Shown: one piece after another, positions 26,401 to 36,665 of the stretch
Layout: each line of letters begins with the position of its first letter
How positions within the stretch are numbered: position 1 is the first letter of the stretch
Assembly: GCA_013398275.1 (NCBI GenBank)
Contig: VZSE01010767.1
Span: forward strand, 1-64,000
Direction of reading: 5' to 3'
Source of the DNA: Promerops cafer
Lineage: Eukaryota > Chordata > Aves > Passeriformes > Nectariniidae
Length of the DNA stretch: 64,000 nt
Position numbers and translations under genes: made by a program
Notes under the pieces: model-generated
Seen by the model: only the letters and a program-made list of their open reading frames with translations
Databases searched by the model: none
Told to the model about the DNA's origin: nothing

Positions 26401-27147
26401 TTTTTTCATTTTAACCACTAGATGTCTCTAGCTCTATTCATGATAAAGGCAAATTAGCCCCTAAATCCGCATGGAAACACTTGAGCTGTAAAAGCAGAAT
26501 CCCACAAGTTTCTTGCTCTGGCTCCAATAGAAAGTCAGTGTTCTCTATGAAAGGTGCTCTCCTGTTGTTTTAAAACAGAAAAGGAAATTTAAAATATTCT
26601 GGCTGCAGAATAATTTTTAGCTGCTAGTAAAAAAATTAGAACAAATATATCCTGCAAACTGAGCAAAAACTCTGAGGCCGTGAGTAATTCCATTCAGCTT
26701 TCAAAGCTGGTCCTAATATGAATGGTAGTCTAGATCACATAATTTCAAAACCAAATTATTTTGTGCTTCCAAAATATATGAAACATGAAGATTGCCAGTT
26801 AGATTCTCATCAGCTACCACAGTCAGCCTCCTATGTAAAATGTGAAGCATTAAGACTTGGAGGAGCTCAGAATGACATTTAAGTTACAAATAGCTTGAGA
26901 GTTCCCATATATAGAATAATTATGCAAAACAGGACATTCAACTTAATTTTTAGATGTATGAAATCACTATACACAAAAAACTCCATGTCATTACTCTGAT
27001 TAACCAGAAAGGAGGACTTTCTCAAGAGAAAAAAAATAATTTAAGGGCAACAGATAAAAGTCTTATTTAACTGTTACTATGAGACAATCAAAAGTAAAAT
27101 ACAATCAGAGTAAAGGGATCATGAAACATATTACAAAATCTTCAATA

Positions 27148-27240
27148 AAAAAAATCAAACCAAAAACCAAAGCCCCCCGAAAAAAACCCCAAACCCAAAC
27201 TAAAAACCCCAAATAAACAAAAAAAAACCCCCACACTCAA
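27148..27240 (+). repeat. A/C-rich low-complexity tract
   Basis: About 90 bases consist nearly only of A and C on this strand (AAACCCAAACTAAAAACCCC and similar). The tract is irregular with no fixed unit. It is one of several such tracts in the window with A/C on the plus strand. Confidence 0.8.
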
Positions 27241-28999
27241 GTCTGACTCTCAAAACTGCCTTGTTCTTCCCTTTATTCAGTCAGAAGCTGAGGCAGAAAT
27301 TTTCAGTGCCTTCACATACAACTCTGTCTATAATTTTAATGTTTCAGAAAAGCATTAAGATAACACTGAAGTCAACAGACTAGATACTCAGAATATTCCT
27401 CGTAATCACCTGAAAATTTTTCACATTCTGTCCTTGGTTTTGAACAGAACTTCTCATTTAATCTTCATGACACAGCATGAGGATGGAGAAAAGCATCTCT
27501 TTAATCCTGGATTCAATAGCTGCAGGTTTGTCACATCATTAAGTGTTTTGGTTTTGAACTTTTTCAGTTCCAAAACAAATTATTTCCCTTCTGAAGTGAC
27601 TTTTAGATCTTTCAGTATGTGTAAAGGTAACAAATGATTAAATTTTTTAAAAATAGACAAACAGGTACTGTACATTTTTGTCACAATTATTGAAGAAGCA
27701 ACAACCAATTATACACAGTACTGAAGTTATGCTATAAACAGAAAAACAACACAAAATTTACAAAGACTCTGGGAAACATCTTCATGCTTTCTACAGTTTA
27801 ACCTAGGTTTGCACTTTCTGGAAACAATGGCATTCTACCAATGAACTGAATTTTGCTATAACATACTCAGATATTATTTTGAAGAGAGAGAATAAAGGGA
27901 GCTCATGCATCTCTAGTCAGCAATATTACACAGAAGAAAATGGATCATTTCTTTTGGATATGAAAGTTTTTCTCTAACAATAAATAGAGGAATATTTCTT
28001 AAATTAAGTGGGATCATCACTTAATACTTATGTCTCATCAATTAAATCAAGGGAGTTATTCTAGTGCACTAGTGAATAATTCAGACTATTAGCTTGCTAA
28101 AAATTGACCAGTACTTATCTGTGCTTTTAACTTGTCCACCACTAATATTATTTACTTTTAGTAGCAGAATAATAAATTTTAATCTGGAAAAATATACCAA
28201 CAGAAATTTTAAAATTGAAATTAAAATTTAATTTAATTCTAGGAAAAGCAAAAGAAACCAAATTCAGTTCTTGATTATCTTTATGTAAGATTGCACAAAT
28301 GCCCAAACCATCCAAAAGCCTTCACAATAGGGGCTGTCTTTCCAATCTTAAACCTTTTATTTAATTACAGCACTACTGAGTGATCATGTCAGAGAGCAAT
28401 GTACAATAAAATGTAGTGCATAGCAAATAAGAAAATTTTAAAGCATCAGTGTTGTTAAAAAAAAAACAAAACACTGTCCCACAACTTATGCAAGTATTTT
28501 CTTAAATAAAATTAGTTGCTTAACACTCAGCTTGAGGATGATTCACTTCTGGCAGGTATGACAGACTTTGTTCTGCAGAACAAAGATTATGTCCTCAAAG
28601 GCAGTAAATTCCCTCTGTGTGTTACATATCATGATCATTTAAAAGCAACATTAAAATATAAAATTACGGCCTGCTCACAAATCACAGTGGGGCAAAGACC
28701 ACTATTGCAGAAGCAAGTTTCACAGATCTAATGTATACTTACATGTTCATTGCTTCTTGGAGAAGAAGAAGCAGAACCAGAAAAAAAAAAATCTAGAGAA
28801 TTTAACAATGTCATCTGTTAATGAAAGGAAAGTCTGTTCTGAAGGCATGTCTGTGATTTTCTTAAACATAAAGCATGAACACCTCAAATATTTCTCTTGC
28901 TGTGTTTTGAAACACAGCTATCACTGTGAAAATGTCAGAAAAAGTCTTGCCCAGCAATTTTTATGAGTAACAGCATGCAAAGCTACCCCTCTGCTTGAT
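27241..28999. other. Unique AT-rich sequence, no gene seen
   Basis: Small frames at 28516-28731 and 28757-28966 start in AT-rich DNA and have no recognisable features. No repeat ends seen. Confidence 0.55.
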
Positions 29000-29244
29000 G
29001 GGTGTCTTCAAAGGCACCTGTGAAAAGTCACAGCAGTCAGATAAAGCCCCAAATATTTGGAGAAAAGGGAACGTTGCATGGATTTTTACAAGTGTAAAAA
29101 GAGGACCCTAGTGACTACTGACAACCTCAGAGACAGATTAAATTATGGAACAGATCTTCCTGGAAGATAACTGAAACATATAGAAGACAGGGAGGTGACT
29201 GGAGAAAGCCTACATGGCCTCACCACTGGCAAATGACATCTGAC
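29000..29244 (+). mobile_element. CR1 LINE, 5' segment, split by an LTR
   Basis: The sequence matches the CR1 reverse transcriptase region just before the segment found after the LTR: GAACAGATCTTCCTGGAAGA, then CCTACATGGCCTCACCACTG, as in the CR1 frame. The left limit is uncertain because the first 100 bases are diverged. It continues at 30128 once the LTR and one target duplication are removed. Confidence 0.8.
29240..29244 (+). repeat. Target-site duplication, left copy (CTGAC)
   Basis: CTGAC directly precedes the LTR and is repeated directly after it at 30123-30127. A 5-bp duplication is typical of ERVL-class integration (6 bp for ERVK, 4 bp for many class I). Confidence 0.85.
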
Positions 29245-30122
29245 TGTCTCGGTTTGAGAGGAAGTGAGTTTTTTGGGAAGTTTTAGTCAAACCAATCAGT
29301 GGTCAGATTTGAATATTGACACCTGGTGTGACCACGTGAGTCACCTCTGAGGACACACGGGGTTAAAAGCAGAGAATTCCCAAAGTTCCCTCTCTTTTGT
29401 TTCAGTCGGCAGAGAATGCACATCTCCTCAGCCCAGCCACAGGCTGGGTGGGGGNNNNNNNNNNNNNNNNNNNNNNNNNNNNNNNNNNNNNNNNNNNNNN
29501 NNNNNNNNNNNNNNNNNNNNNNNNNNNNNNNNNNNNNNNNNNNNNNNNNNNNNNNNNNNNNNNNNNNNNNNNNNNNNNNNNNNNNNNNNNNNNNNNNNNN
29601 NNNNNNNNNNNNNNNNNNNNNNNNNNNNNNNNNNNNNNNNNNNNNNNNNNNNNNNNNNNNNNNNNNNNNNNNNNNNNNNNNNNNNNNNNNNNNNNNNNNN
29701 NNNNNNNNNNNNNNNNNNNNNNNNNNNNNNNNNNNNNNNNNNNNNNNNNNNNNNNNNNNNNNNNNNNNNNNNATGGGAGGTTTCAACTGTGTTTCGTGGG
29801 AAGGACTATGGTACAAGAGAGACTCCTCTCTCCCCTGATGGACCGAGAATTGATTATCTGAGTGGTGATAACTTGATCAGGCTAACAAGGTTTTGTCTCA
29901 CTGTGGTTTGGTGGAAATTGGGTGGGAGGAGGAGGAATGTTTGGAAAGTTTTCATTCTGTTTCCTGTGTGTTTCTGTTATTTTAGTGTAGGTTAATAAAG
30001 TTTTTTCCCTCTCTTTCTAAGTTTGAGCCTGCTCTGCTCTGTTCCCGGTCGCATCTCACAGCAGTTGAAGAAAATATATTTTCATGGGGGCACTGGCATT
30101 GGGCCAGTATCAAACCATGACA
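29245..30122 (+). mobile_element. Solo LTR, ERVL-like, inserted in CR1
   Basis: The element starts TGTCTCGGTTTGA and ends TCAAACCATGACA, which are imperfect inverted repeats (11 of 13 matching). AATAAA at 29994-29999 lies about 120 bases from the 3' end. The final 30 or so bases (CACTGGCATTGGGCCAGT...) are nearly identical to the end of the minus-strand LTR at 39274. No retroviral internal region lies on either side, so it is a solo LTR, as left by recombination between two LTRs. About 318 bases inside are N, so an internal part is unknown and the true length may differ. Family assignment to passerine ERVL LTRs is from memory. Confidence 0.92.
29455..29772. other. Assembly gap (318 N)
   Basis: A run of N inside the LTR. 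Frames that appear to cross it are artefacts of translating N and are not genes. A gap in an LTR is expected where copies are similar or GC-rich. Confidence 0.99.
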
Positions 30123-30127
30123 CTGAC
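30123..30127 (+). repeat. Target-site duplication, right copy (CTGAC)
   Basis: Exact match to 29240-29244, immediately after the LTR end. It proves that the LTR entered an already present CR1. Confidence 0.85.
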
Positions 30128-31299
30128 TGACTGCATTCTACGATGGATTGAGTGCATCAGTGGACAATGAAAGAGAATCTACCATCTACCTGGACTTCTG
30201 AAAGTCCTCTGACATGGCCCCACACAACTTTCTAGCTGCTAAATTAGAGAGCTATGGATTTGATGGGTGAATTATTAGATGCATAAGGAACTGGCTGAAT
30301 GGCCACCTCCAACGAATTGCAGTAAATGATTCAATGTCCAAATGGAAACTGGTAATGAGTGGTGCTCCTCAAGGGTCCATCCTGACACCCATGCTTTTTA
30401 AAATTTTTGTTAGAGACATGGACAGCGGGACTGAGCTGCAGCCTCAGCAAGGGTGCAGGTGACACAAAGCTTGAGTTGGCACAATTGATAAGTTTGAGCT
30501 GAGGGATGACATTAGATGGATCTTGGTGGGCCTGAAAAGAGAAACCATGTGACCCTTGAGAAGTTAGTCAAGGCCAAGTGCAATGTCTGCTACCTGGGTC
30601 AGAGTAATCACCAGTTTTAATAAAGCTGAGGAATGAACTGCCCTGCAGAGATGGACTCAGGGATGCTGGCAGATGAAAAGTTAGATATGAGCCAGCAATG
30701 TCCTCTTGCAGCCTGGAAAACAAACCTTATCCTGGGCTGCACGAAAAGGGAAATGTGGCCAGCAGGTTGAGAGAGGTGACGCTGCTCCTCTACTGTGCAG
30801 TCATGATATCCCATGTGGAGTACTGAATCTACCTCTGGACTCCTCAGTACAGGAAAGACATCTGTTGGTTAGGATCTGACACTTGGAATAAAATACTGTA
30901 GCCGTTGCCCTTGAAGAAAGAGTTGGGGTTATTCAGCCTGGGAAGAGAACGCTCCAGGGAGACCTTAATGTGGCCTTTAAGAATGTAAGAGGGAGCATAA
31001 AAGGACAGAGAAAGACATTTACCAAGCCCTGCAGTGATAGGATAAGGGGGAACAGCTTCAAACTGAAAAAGAACAGGTTTGGATTAGATATAAGGAAGAC
31101 ATTTTTCTACAAGAGTGGTGAGGCACTGGCACAGGTTGCCCAGGACAGCTGTAGATGCCCCATCCCTGGAAGTGTTCAAGACCAGACTGGATGAGGGTCT
31201 GAGCATCCTGGTCTAGTGGAAAGTGCCCCTGCCTGTAATGGGGGTTAGATCCCATGGCTTTAAAGGTCCTTTCCAATCCAAAGTATTTCACAATTCTAA
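30128..31299 (+). mobile_element. CR1 LINE, 3' segment with RT remnants
   Basis: Continues the CR1 reverse transcriptase frame: the translation includes SGAPQGSILTPMLFKIF, the conserved SG-PQGS-L-P-LF block of the RT palm, and DMDSG shortly after. The expected CR1 'YLDFCKAFD' appears as YLDF-stop-KSSD, so the copy is dead. The 3' end follows CR1 order: GGCACTGGCACAGGTTGCCC, GATGCCCCATCCCTGGAAGT, then the diverged tail near 31290. This is the longest CR1 here, about 1.4 kb in total without the LTR. Confidence 0.94.
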
Positions 31300-33630
31300 T
31301 TACCCCACAGAGCTTACATGAATCATCAGCAGCCCTGTAACTTCACATTTAGGGGAATAAAGCAACTAGATGTCAGTGACTATCCAATATTCTACTGTCC
31401 TTCTAGAAATCACTATTACCTTTAGATCTGAAATACAGTAAGTCTCAAACAGAAAGTTAAGTAGAAGCAACTGTTACAGTGACACGAAATTTGACAGATA
31501 TCTAATTCTTGGAGAATACTGTTGAGAAAAGTATACTGCAATTCCACATTCAAAATGCAAATGAGCCTGAGCAGCTTGATTAAAGTCAAGAACTCTATGT
31601 TATTTCTCTTCTAGTAATATAAGTGCTCAGATCACTGACTAGATTTAACCTGCAATTTTAATAAGATATTTTTTCTTATACTCTAGATATTTGCTTCAAA
31701 GCACATAATTATGTTTTCATCAGGAAAGAAACAGAAGCACAGCAAGTGCCTGCACATTAATTATAATAACACATAATTTAAGTTCAATTGATTATATAAA
31801 TATTCATAAATGACCAACAAGCTTCTAGTCAATGAGTTCCTCTTACACATCACGGTACAAATCTCACAGCACATTAAAACTCTATTGTGTCATTAAAAAC
31901 AAAATCTCCCATGCAATGGCTGTAGATGAAATAGACTTTGCACCACATATATATTTTAATCTAAAGGTTTAAGTAAAATTTCTCTTTATTTCAGCTAAGA
32001 TTTTAAGTGAGATTAGGTGTCATGCTCTAGCTTTAACTGAAACTAATTTACTTCAGCAACCAAAGGAACAAGAGTTCTTTGACAATAATAGTATTGGTGA
32101 GCACTGTAAATTGAACAAACAAATGACAAGTGGGGAATAAAAAGAGCTAAAAACAATGTAAGAAAAGTTTCAATTTCAAAAATCCAGTGAGATTAGGCAA
32201 GAAGGGGCAACAGGGTTCCACACTGTGGTGAGATAATTAATTCCTTGGGATTTGAAGTCCAGGCAACTGTTTCTGTTCATCTTGAGATATCCCCAGGACA
32301 AAGTTTTTCCTTATTTCTATTACAATAAGACTTCATGGAATGGCTGAAGATAAATTCTTTGCACTAAAATCCCCTATTAAATTCAAACACTTATTTTGTC
32401 TGTGCTATAAACATAGACCAAGCCACTCAGCCCACATTTAAAGTCAATCATGTTGTACTGCTTCTCTGCTCTAACATACTAAAACACACAGACCTCGGTC
32501 ATTTTAAATATGTCACTTTCAAAACTGCTGTCTTAGATTGTATTTCCAATGAATTGCTTATGGAAAAGGACACAGGGTAAGGCTAATGTTGGACACATTC
32601 ATAATGCTTTGGTTATCCCTGACTAGCTACAAGGGCTTTAGGGGAGGAATGCAGCTTAAACAACTGCATAATACTTTTTGCCCTTACCTTCCTTGCAGTA
32701 TACATCAATTCCTGCAGTGTCTTGGTTTTACTTCTGCCTTTTAGAGTAGATGCTCTTGGACAAGTGAAAAGTAAGAAATGTGGCTGTTGTTATACTATGC
32801 TGTTTTGTGAAATGCATGAAGAAATAAAATGAAAAAAACTAGGAAAATAAATGTCTTTCAGTCACAGTGACAGTAAATACTTATGCAAGTAATAAATGTA
32901 AAGGAATCAAAGGAAAGTACATCCATGTACCTTGAGGCATCGAGCCTAGTCCACACATTAGATAGTATGCTTTCTCCCTCACTAGATTGTAATATACATC
33001 ACTACAATTTTCACACTTAGAGGACACAATCCCATTAAAAATCGTGCTACCTCACTGAGACCTTCCCCAAAAATTAACTTCCTTTATGACAAAATTAATA
33101 CATCTACAACACTATGAATTTAATTTTACCAAGGCATGCATGTCTAAAGCACATCTGCATATGGAGCACATCATGCATATGATAAACAACAGATTTTGGA
33201 CTCGTTCTGCTTTAATACTTGAAGATGTAAATTTTGAATTACATGGGCTGCCAAATTGTCAAATCCAAGCACCAAGACAAATTGTCAACACCTCCAATAC
33301 CAACAGGTAGAACAACATGTAAATCATTCTGCATTCACCACTCTCTAGGCCACCTAGTACCTGTGTGACCCACATAGCTATGAAAGTACAGAGCTGACTT
33401 TTCCCACTTTTTTTATTGCATTTTCCTGTTAAAAGCAGCAGAGCCAGAAGTCTGAGTACCCATGAGACTTACTGGAACACAGTGAGAGATTCTCACATCC
33501 CATCAAATTTCAGGCCCTAAATTACATGCCCAAGTTCCTTATGCTTGAATATGAAATAGAACCACCATGCTAAGCCACTAAGCCACTTGTTCTTAGCCTT
33601 CAAGATGGGCTGTATTGGCTGTATTAAGTT
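31300..33630. other. Unique AT-rich sequence, no gene seen
   Basis: No long open frames, LTR ends or RNA genes. Nothing stands out at this reading. Confidence 0.55.
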
Positions 33631-34642
33631 TGTGTGTCAAAGTTTTGGTAGCAGAAGAGCTAATAGGCTCCAAGGCAGACTTGCCAGTGGCCATGGCCAA
33701 GATGACCAGCCATGAATACAGCACCTCTGTGATAATATATTTAAGAAGTGGGTAAAGCTGCTAGGTATGAGCAGTGAGAAAACGTGAGAATAACAACTCT
33801 GCAGGTTGGTGCAGAAGGAGGGGAAGGAGGTGCTCAAGGTGCCAGAGCTGAGATTCCCCCACGGTCCATGGTAAAGACCATGGTGAGACACTTGTGCTCC
33901 TGCAGCCCATGGAGGACCACAGGAGAGCAGATGTGGACTGGACTGAGGGACTGAGTCCTGGAGGACTCCATGCAAGAGCAAGAGGATGCCCGAAGCAGGC
34001 TGTGACCCCATGGGAAGCACATGCTGGAGCAGGCTTCTGGCAGAACCTGTGACCTCATGGGAAGAGGAGCCCACCCTGGATCAGCTTTGCTGGCAGGACA
34101 TGTGACCCTGCAGGAGACCCACAATGGAGAAGCCTGTTCCAGAGAGATTGCCCAATGGGAGGGTCCCCCACTGGAGCAGTTTTTGAAGAACTGCAGGAGA
34201 AATTTATGATGGACTGTCTGCTGTGGGAGGGTTCCTGCTCTGGAGTAGGGGAAAGTGTGAGGAGTCCTCCCCCTGAGGAATAAAGATAAACAGAAAACAC
34301 ATGATGAACAGGCCACAACCCCCATTCCTTGCCTCCTAGTGCGTAGGAGATAGAGGAAATCAGGAGTAAAGTTCAGCCCAAGAAGGGAGGGGTGGGAGAA
34401 AAGTATTTTTAAGATTTGTTTTTATTTCTCATTATTCTACTCTGATTTGACTGGTAATAAATTAAACTAATTTCTCCAGTTCTAATCTGTTTTGCCCATT
34501 ACAGTAACTGGTGACAGATCTCTCCTGGACCTTGTCTTGCCCCTTGAGCCTTTCATTATATTTTGTTTCCCCTGCCCAGCTGAGAAGCAGGAGTGATAGA
34601 GCAACTTTGGTGGGCAACTGGTGTCCAGCTTTTCCAGAAATC
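33631..34642 (+). mobile_element. Diverged solo LTR, ERVL-like
   Basis: Related to the LTR at 39274-40425 read on its own strand. Shared segments are TTTTGGTAGCAG near the start, CACCTCTGTGATAA then ATTTAAGAAG, and near the end CTGTTTTGCCC and CTGCCCAGCTGAG. AATAAA lies at 34456-34461. AAGTT before 33631 and at 34643-34647 may be the 5-bp target duplication, which would put the 3' end at 34642, although the end sequence no longer reads CA. Open frames here (up to 163 codons on -) are by-products of GC-rich LTR sequence. No internal retroviral genes adjoin it. Confidence 0.85.
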
Positions 34643-35082
34643 AAGTTTTTTCAGTCCAAGTGAAATGTTCATTTGCTGTTTTCTACTATTGTAGTCACTA
34701 AAGGCAACTACAGCCTATTAGGATTTAAAGCAAATCAGCATCTGTCAGAGAAGCAAGTTGTATCTGTTGCATAACATTTAAATAAAGCTGCAAGATGTTT
34801 ATAGTTTTTGATAACATGTGTTTTGGATACAGTTTGCTACACACATGTCTTTTTGAGATAAAATTCAGTTTAAAAATGCCAGCTTATCCATTTATTCTAG
34901 GCTGAGAGTTTTCATTTTCCTGATTTAGTTTATCTGCTGCTTTTACAAAAATCAAGAATGGAAGGGAAAACTACAATGTAGACAAAGTAAAAATCGTATT
35001 AATTAACTTCTCAGTTGAAGACAGAACTGTTATTAAAAGGCTTGGATCAATTCCTAGCTAAGACAGCAACCTAATACCTTCA
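34643..35082. other. Unique sequence between an LTR and a CR1
   Basis: About 440 AT-rich bases with no gene or repeat signature. Confidence 0.55.
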
Positions 35083-35520
35083 GTGAATCATAGAATCTTT
35101 GAGTCATAAAATACCCTGAGTTGGAAGGGACCCCTTCCACCAAAGTCTGACTCCTGGCCTTGCACGGGACTACCCCCAAATCACACCATGTGCCTGAGAG
35201 TGTTGTCCAAGCACCTGAGCTCTGTCAGGCTTGATGCTCTAACCCCTTCCCTGGGGAGCCTGTTGAGAGCCCAACAGCCTCTGAGTGAAGAACCATTTCC
35301 TAATACCCAACCTAACCTCACAGACAAAGCTTCGTGCCATTCCCACTGGTCCTGTCACTGATCACCACAGAGAAGAGAGCAGTATCTGTCCCTCCTCTTC
35401 CCCCCTTGATGCAGCTGTGATGGGGCCTCTCCTCAGCCCCCTCTTTGCCAGGCTGAACAAGTGACTTCAGCCACTCCTCATAAGGCTTCCTCTCTACACC
35501 CTTTACTTGGGTTAAAAAAG
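35083..35520 (-). mobile_element. CR1 LINE, minus strand, 5'-truncated
   Basis: Reads as the reverse complement of a CR1 3' end. It begins GAATCATAGAATCTTTGAG, then GAGTTGGAAGGGACCCC, then CACACCATGTGCCTGAGAG, TGGTCCTGTCACTG, and CCAGGCTGAACAAGTGACTT towards 35480. The sub-family differs from the copies at 30128 and 12118 and resembles a type common in songbirds (CR1-J-like, from memory). The right end is approximate. Confidence 0.9.
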
Positions 35521-36545
35521 TGTCAGTTGCTCTTCCAAGAGCTGACCTCATTTACTGAGGCAGATTTCTGTCTTAGGTAAGACCTATCAGTTCCCCATAC
35601 TCTTTCTCTGGGTTTGACTGTGGTGGTCCAGTTTTGAAAGAAACAGACAACTACAGATGTCCAGGGCTCTGAACACAAACCCATTTCAGTGAAATTCATG
35701 TTAAATTTGGGTGTTCATCTGATATTGGTGGCAGGAAATGCCATTGGTTTGGTTGTTTAACCAGTTAAACCAATTTGTTTAACAACCAATAGGCTCTAAG
35801 TTGACTACTTTTGTCAATCCTTTTTCTTCTCTGTGCAAGTTTCAGCCAGGCCACTCAATTCCACAGTTGCTCTGTAGATATTTAAACTTACCTTTGCATA
35901 GTTTCAATTTATTTATGGTTTTAACAGTGGAAATTGTTCATGTCATTAAACTCTCTTGTGTTCATACCTGGTTGGAACTATGACAGATGGTGCTAACAGC
36001 AGGTTAGCACTATGTTGTTTCAAACCCAGAAAGGAAAGAAACATATTCGGGTCACAGGAATACGAAGTTGCAAGTCAGAAATACATTTGCAAGTCAGAAA
36101 TAACAGAGGGAATTAATACTTGTATGGTATACAAGTGTCCAGGTCTCAGCCTGAGACAGGTATTAGGCATATTTACACTGCTGTGTTTCTGGTTGCTAGA
36201 GACAGTGATTGCACTGAAACATGAAAAATCTTACTTTCCAGTAAAACTTCCTGCAGCCCAGGGAGTGCCAGATGCCTCACCAAGTCAGAGATGGGGCACG
36301 TGATTGTTTAAATGACTTAGGTTAATGCAAATAGCTGTGAGTCACACTAGAGGCTAGCACATCGCCAAGACAAAAACATAGTAAAGCAGCACCTACAACT
36401 TATTTGTTTGATGTTTGGTAATTTTAACTAATAAAAAAAGCTCTTTGAGATAAATACTACAGCAAGATCTCTGTTTTCTCTTCAAATAATAAAAAGAACA
36501 TTATTTTTTGGGTAAAATTGCTCTTTCTTTGTTGTTACCTCTTTT
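35521..36545. other. Unique sequence, no gene seen
   Basis: Contains a nested fold-back at 35743-35774 (ATTGGTTT / AAACCAAT with GGTT / AACC inside) and a 16-base direct repeat TTGCAAGTCAGAAATA at 36068 and 36087. A 115-codon plus frame at 35956-36303 runs over the direct repeat; it has no recognised domain and no splice support. Confidence 0.5.
36068..36102 (+). repeat. Short direct repeat, 16 bp, period 19
   Basis: TTGCAAGTCAGAAATA occurs at 36068-36083 and 36087-36102, exact copies. It is probably a local slippage duplication. Confidence 0.75.
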
Positions 36546-36665
36546 CATGCTACCTCAAAAACAACCAAAAAACAACCCAACTAAATTCCGCCCCCCCCCA
36601 AACCAAAAGGAAAACCATGAAAGCCCCACAAAAGTACACAAAACCAAAACCAACGCAAAACTAAA
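36546..36665 (+). repeat. A/C-rich low-complexity tract
   Basis: Irregular A- and C-only stretches including a C9 run near 36591-36599 and AAAACCAAAACCAACGCAAAA. It is similar to the tracts at 27148 and 53272. Confidence 0.8.

Larger units (their letters stand above)
21546..27147. other. Unique AT-rich sequence, no gene seen
   Basis: Short homopolymer T tracts occur at about 24884-24898 and 26391-26406, A/C-rich patches at 23029-23051 and 24256-24304, and a cluster of TTTAGTATT words at 24931-25003. A 106-codon plus-strand frame at 22416-22736 lies partly in a GC-rich patch (22435-22520) and has no recognised family. The segment 26280-26400 has a homeodomain-motif character. Confidence 0.55.

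Noticed and set aside
29283..29861. Frames of 140 to 177 codons crossing the N gap
   Set aside because: Most of the translation is unknown residues; the frame is open only because N cannot give a stop.
33637..34325. Minus-strand frames of 145 and 163 codons
   Set aside because: Antisense to a plus-strand LTR. The peptides look like translated LTR sequence, with many Ser, Pro, Leu and Cys and no domain.
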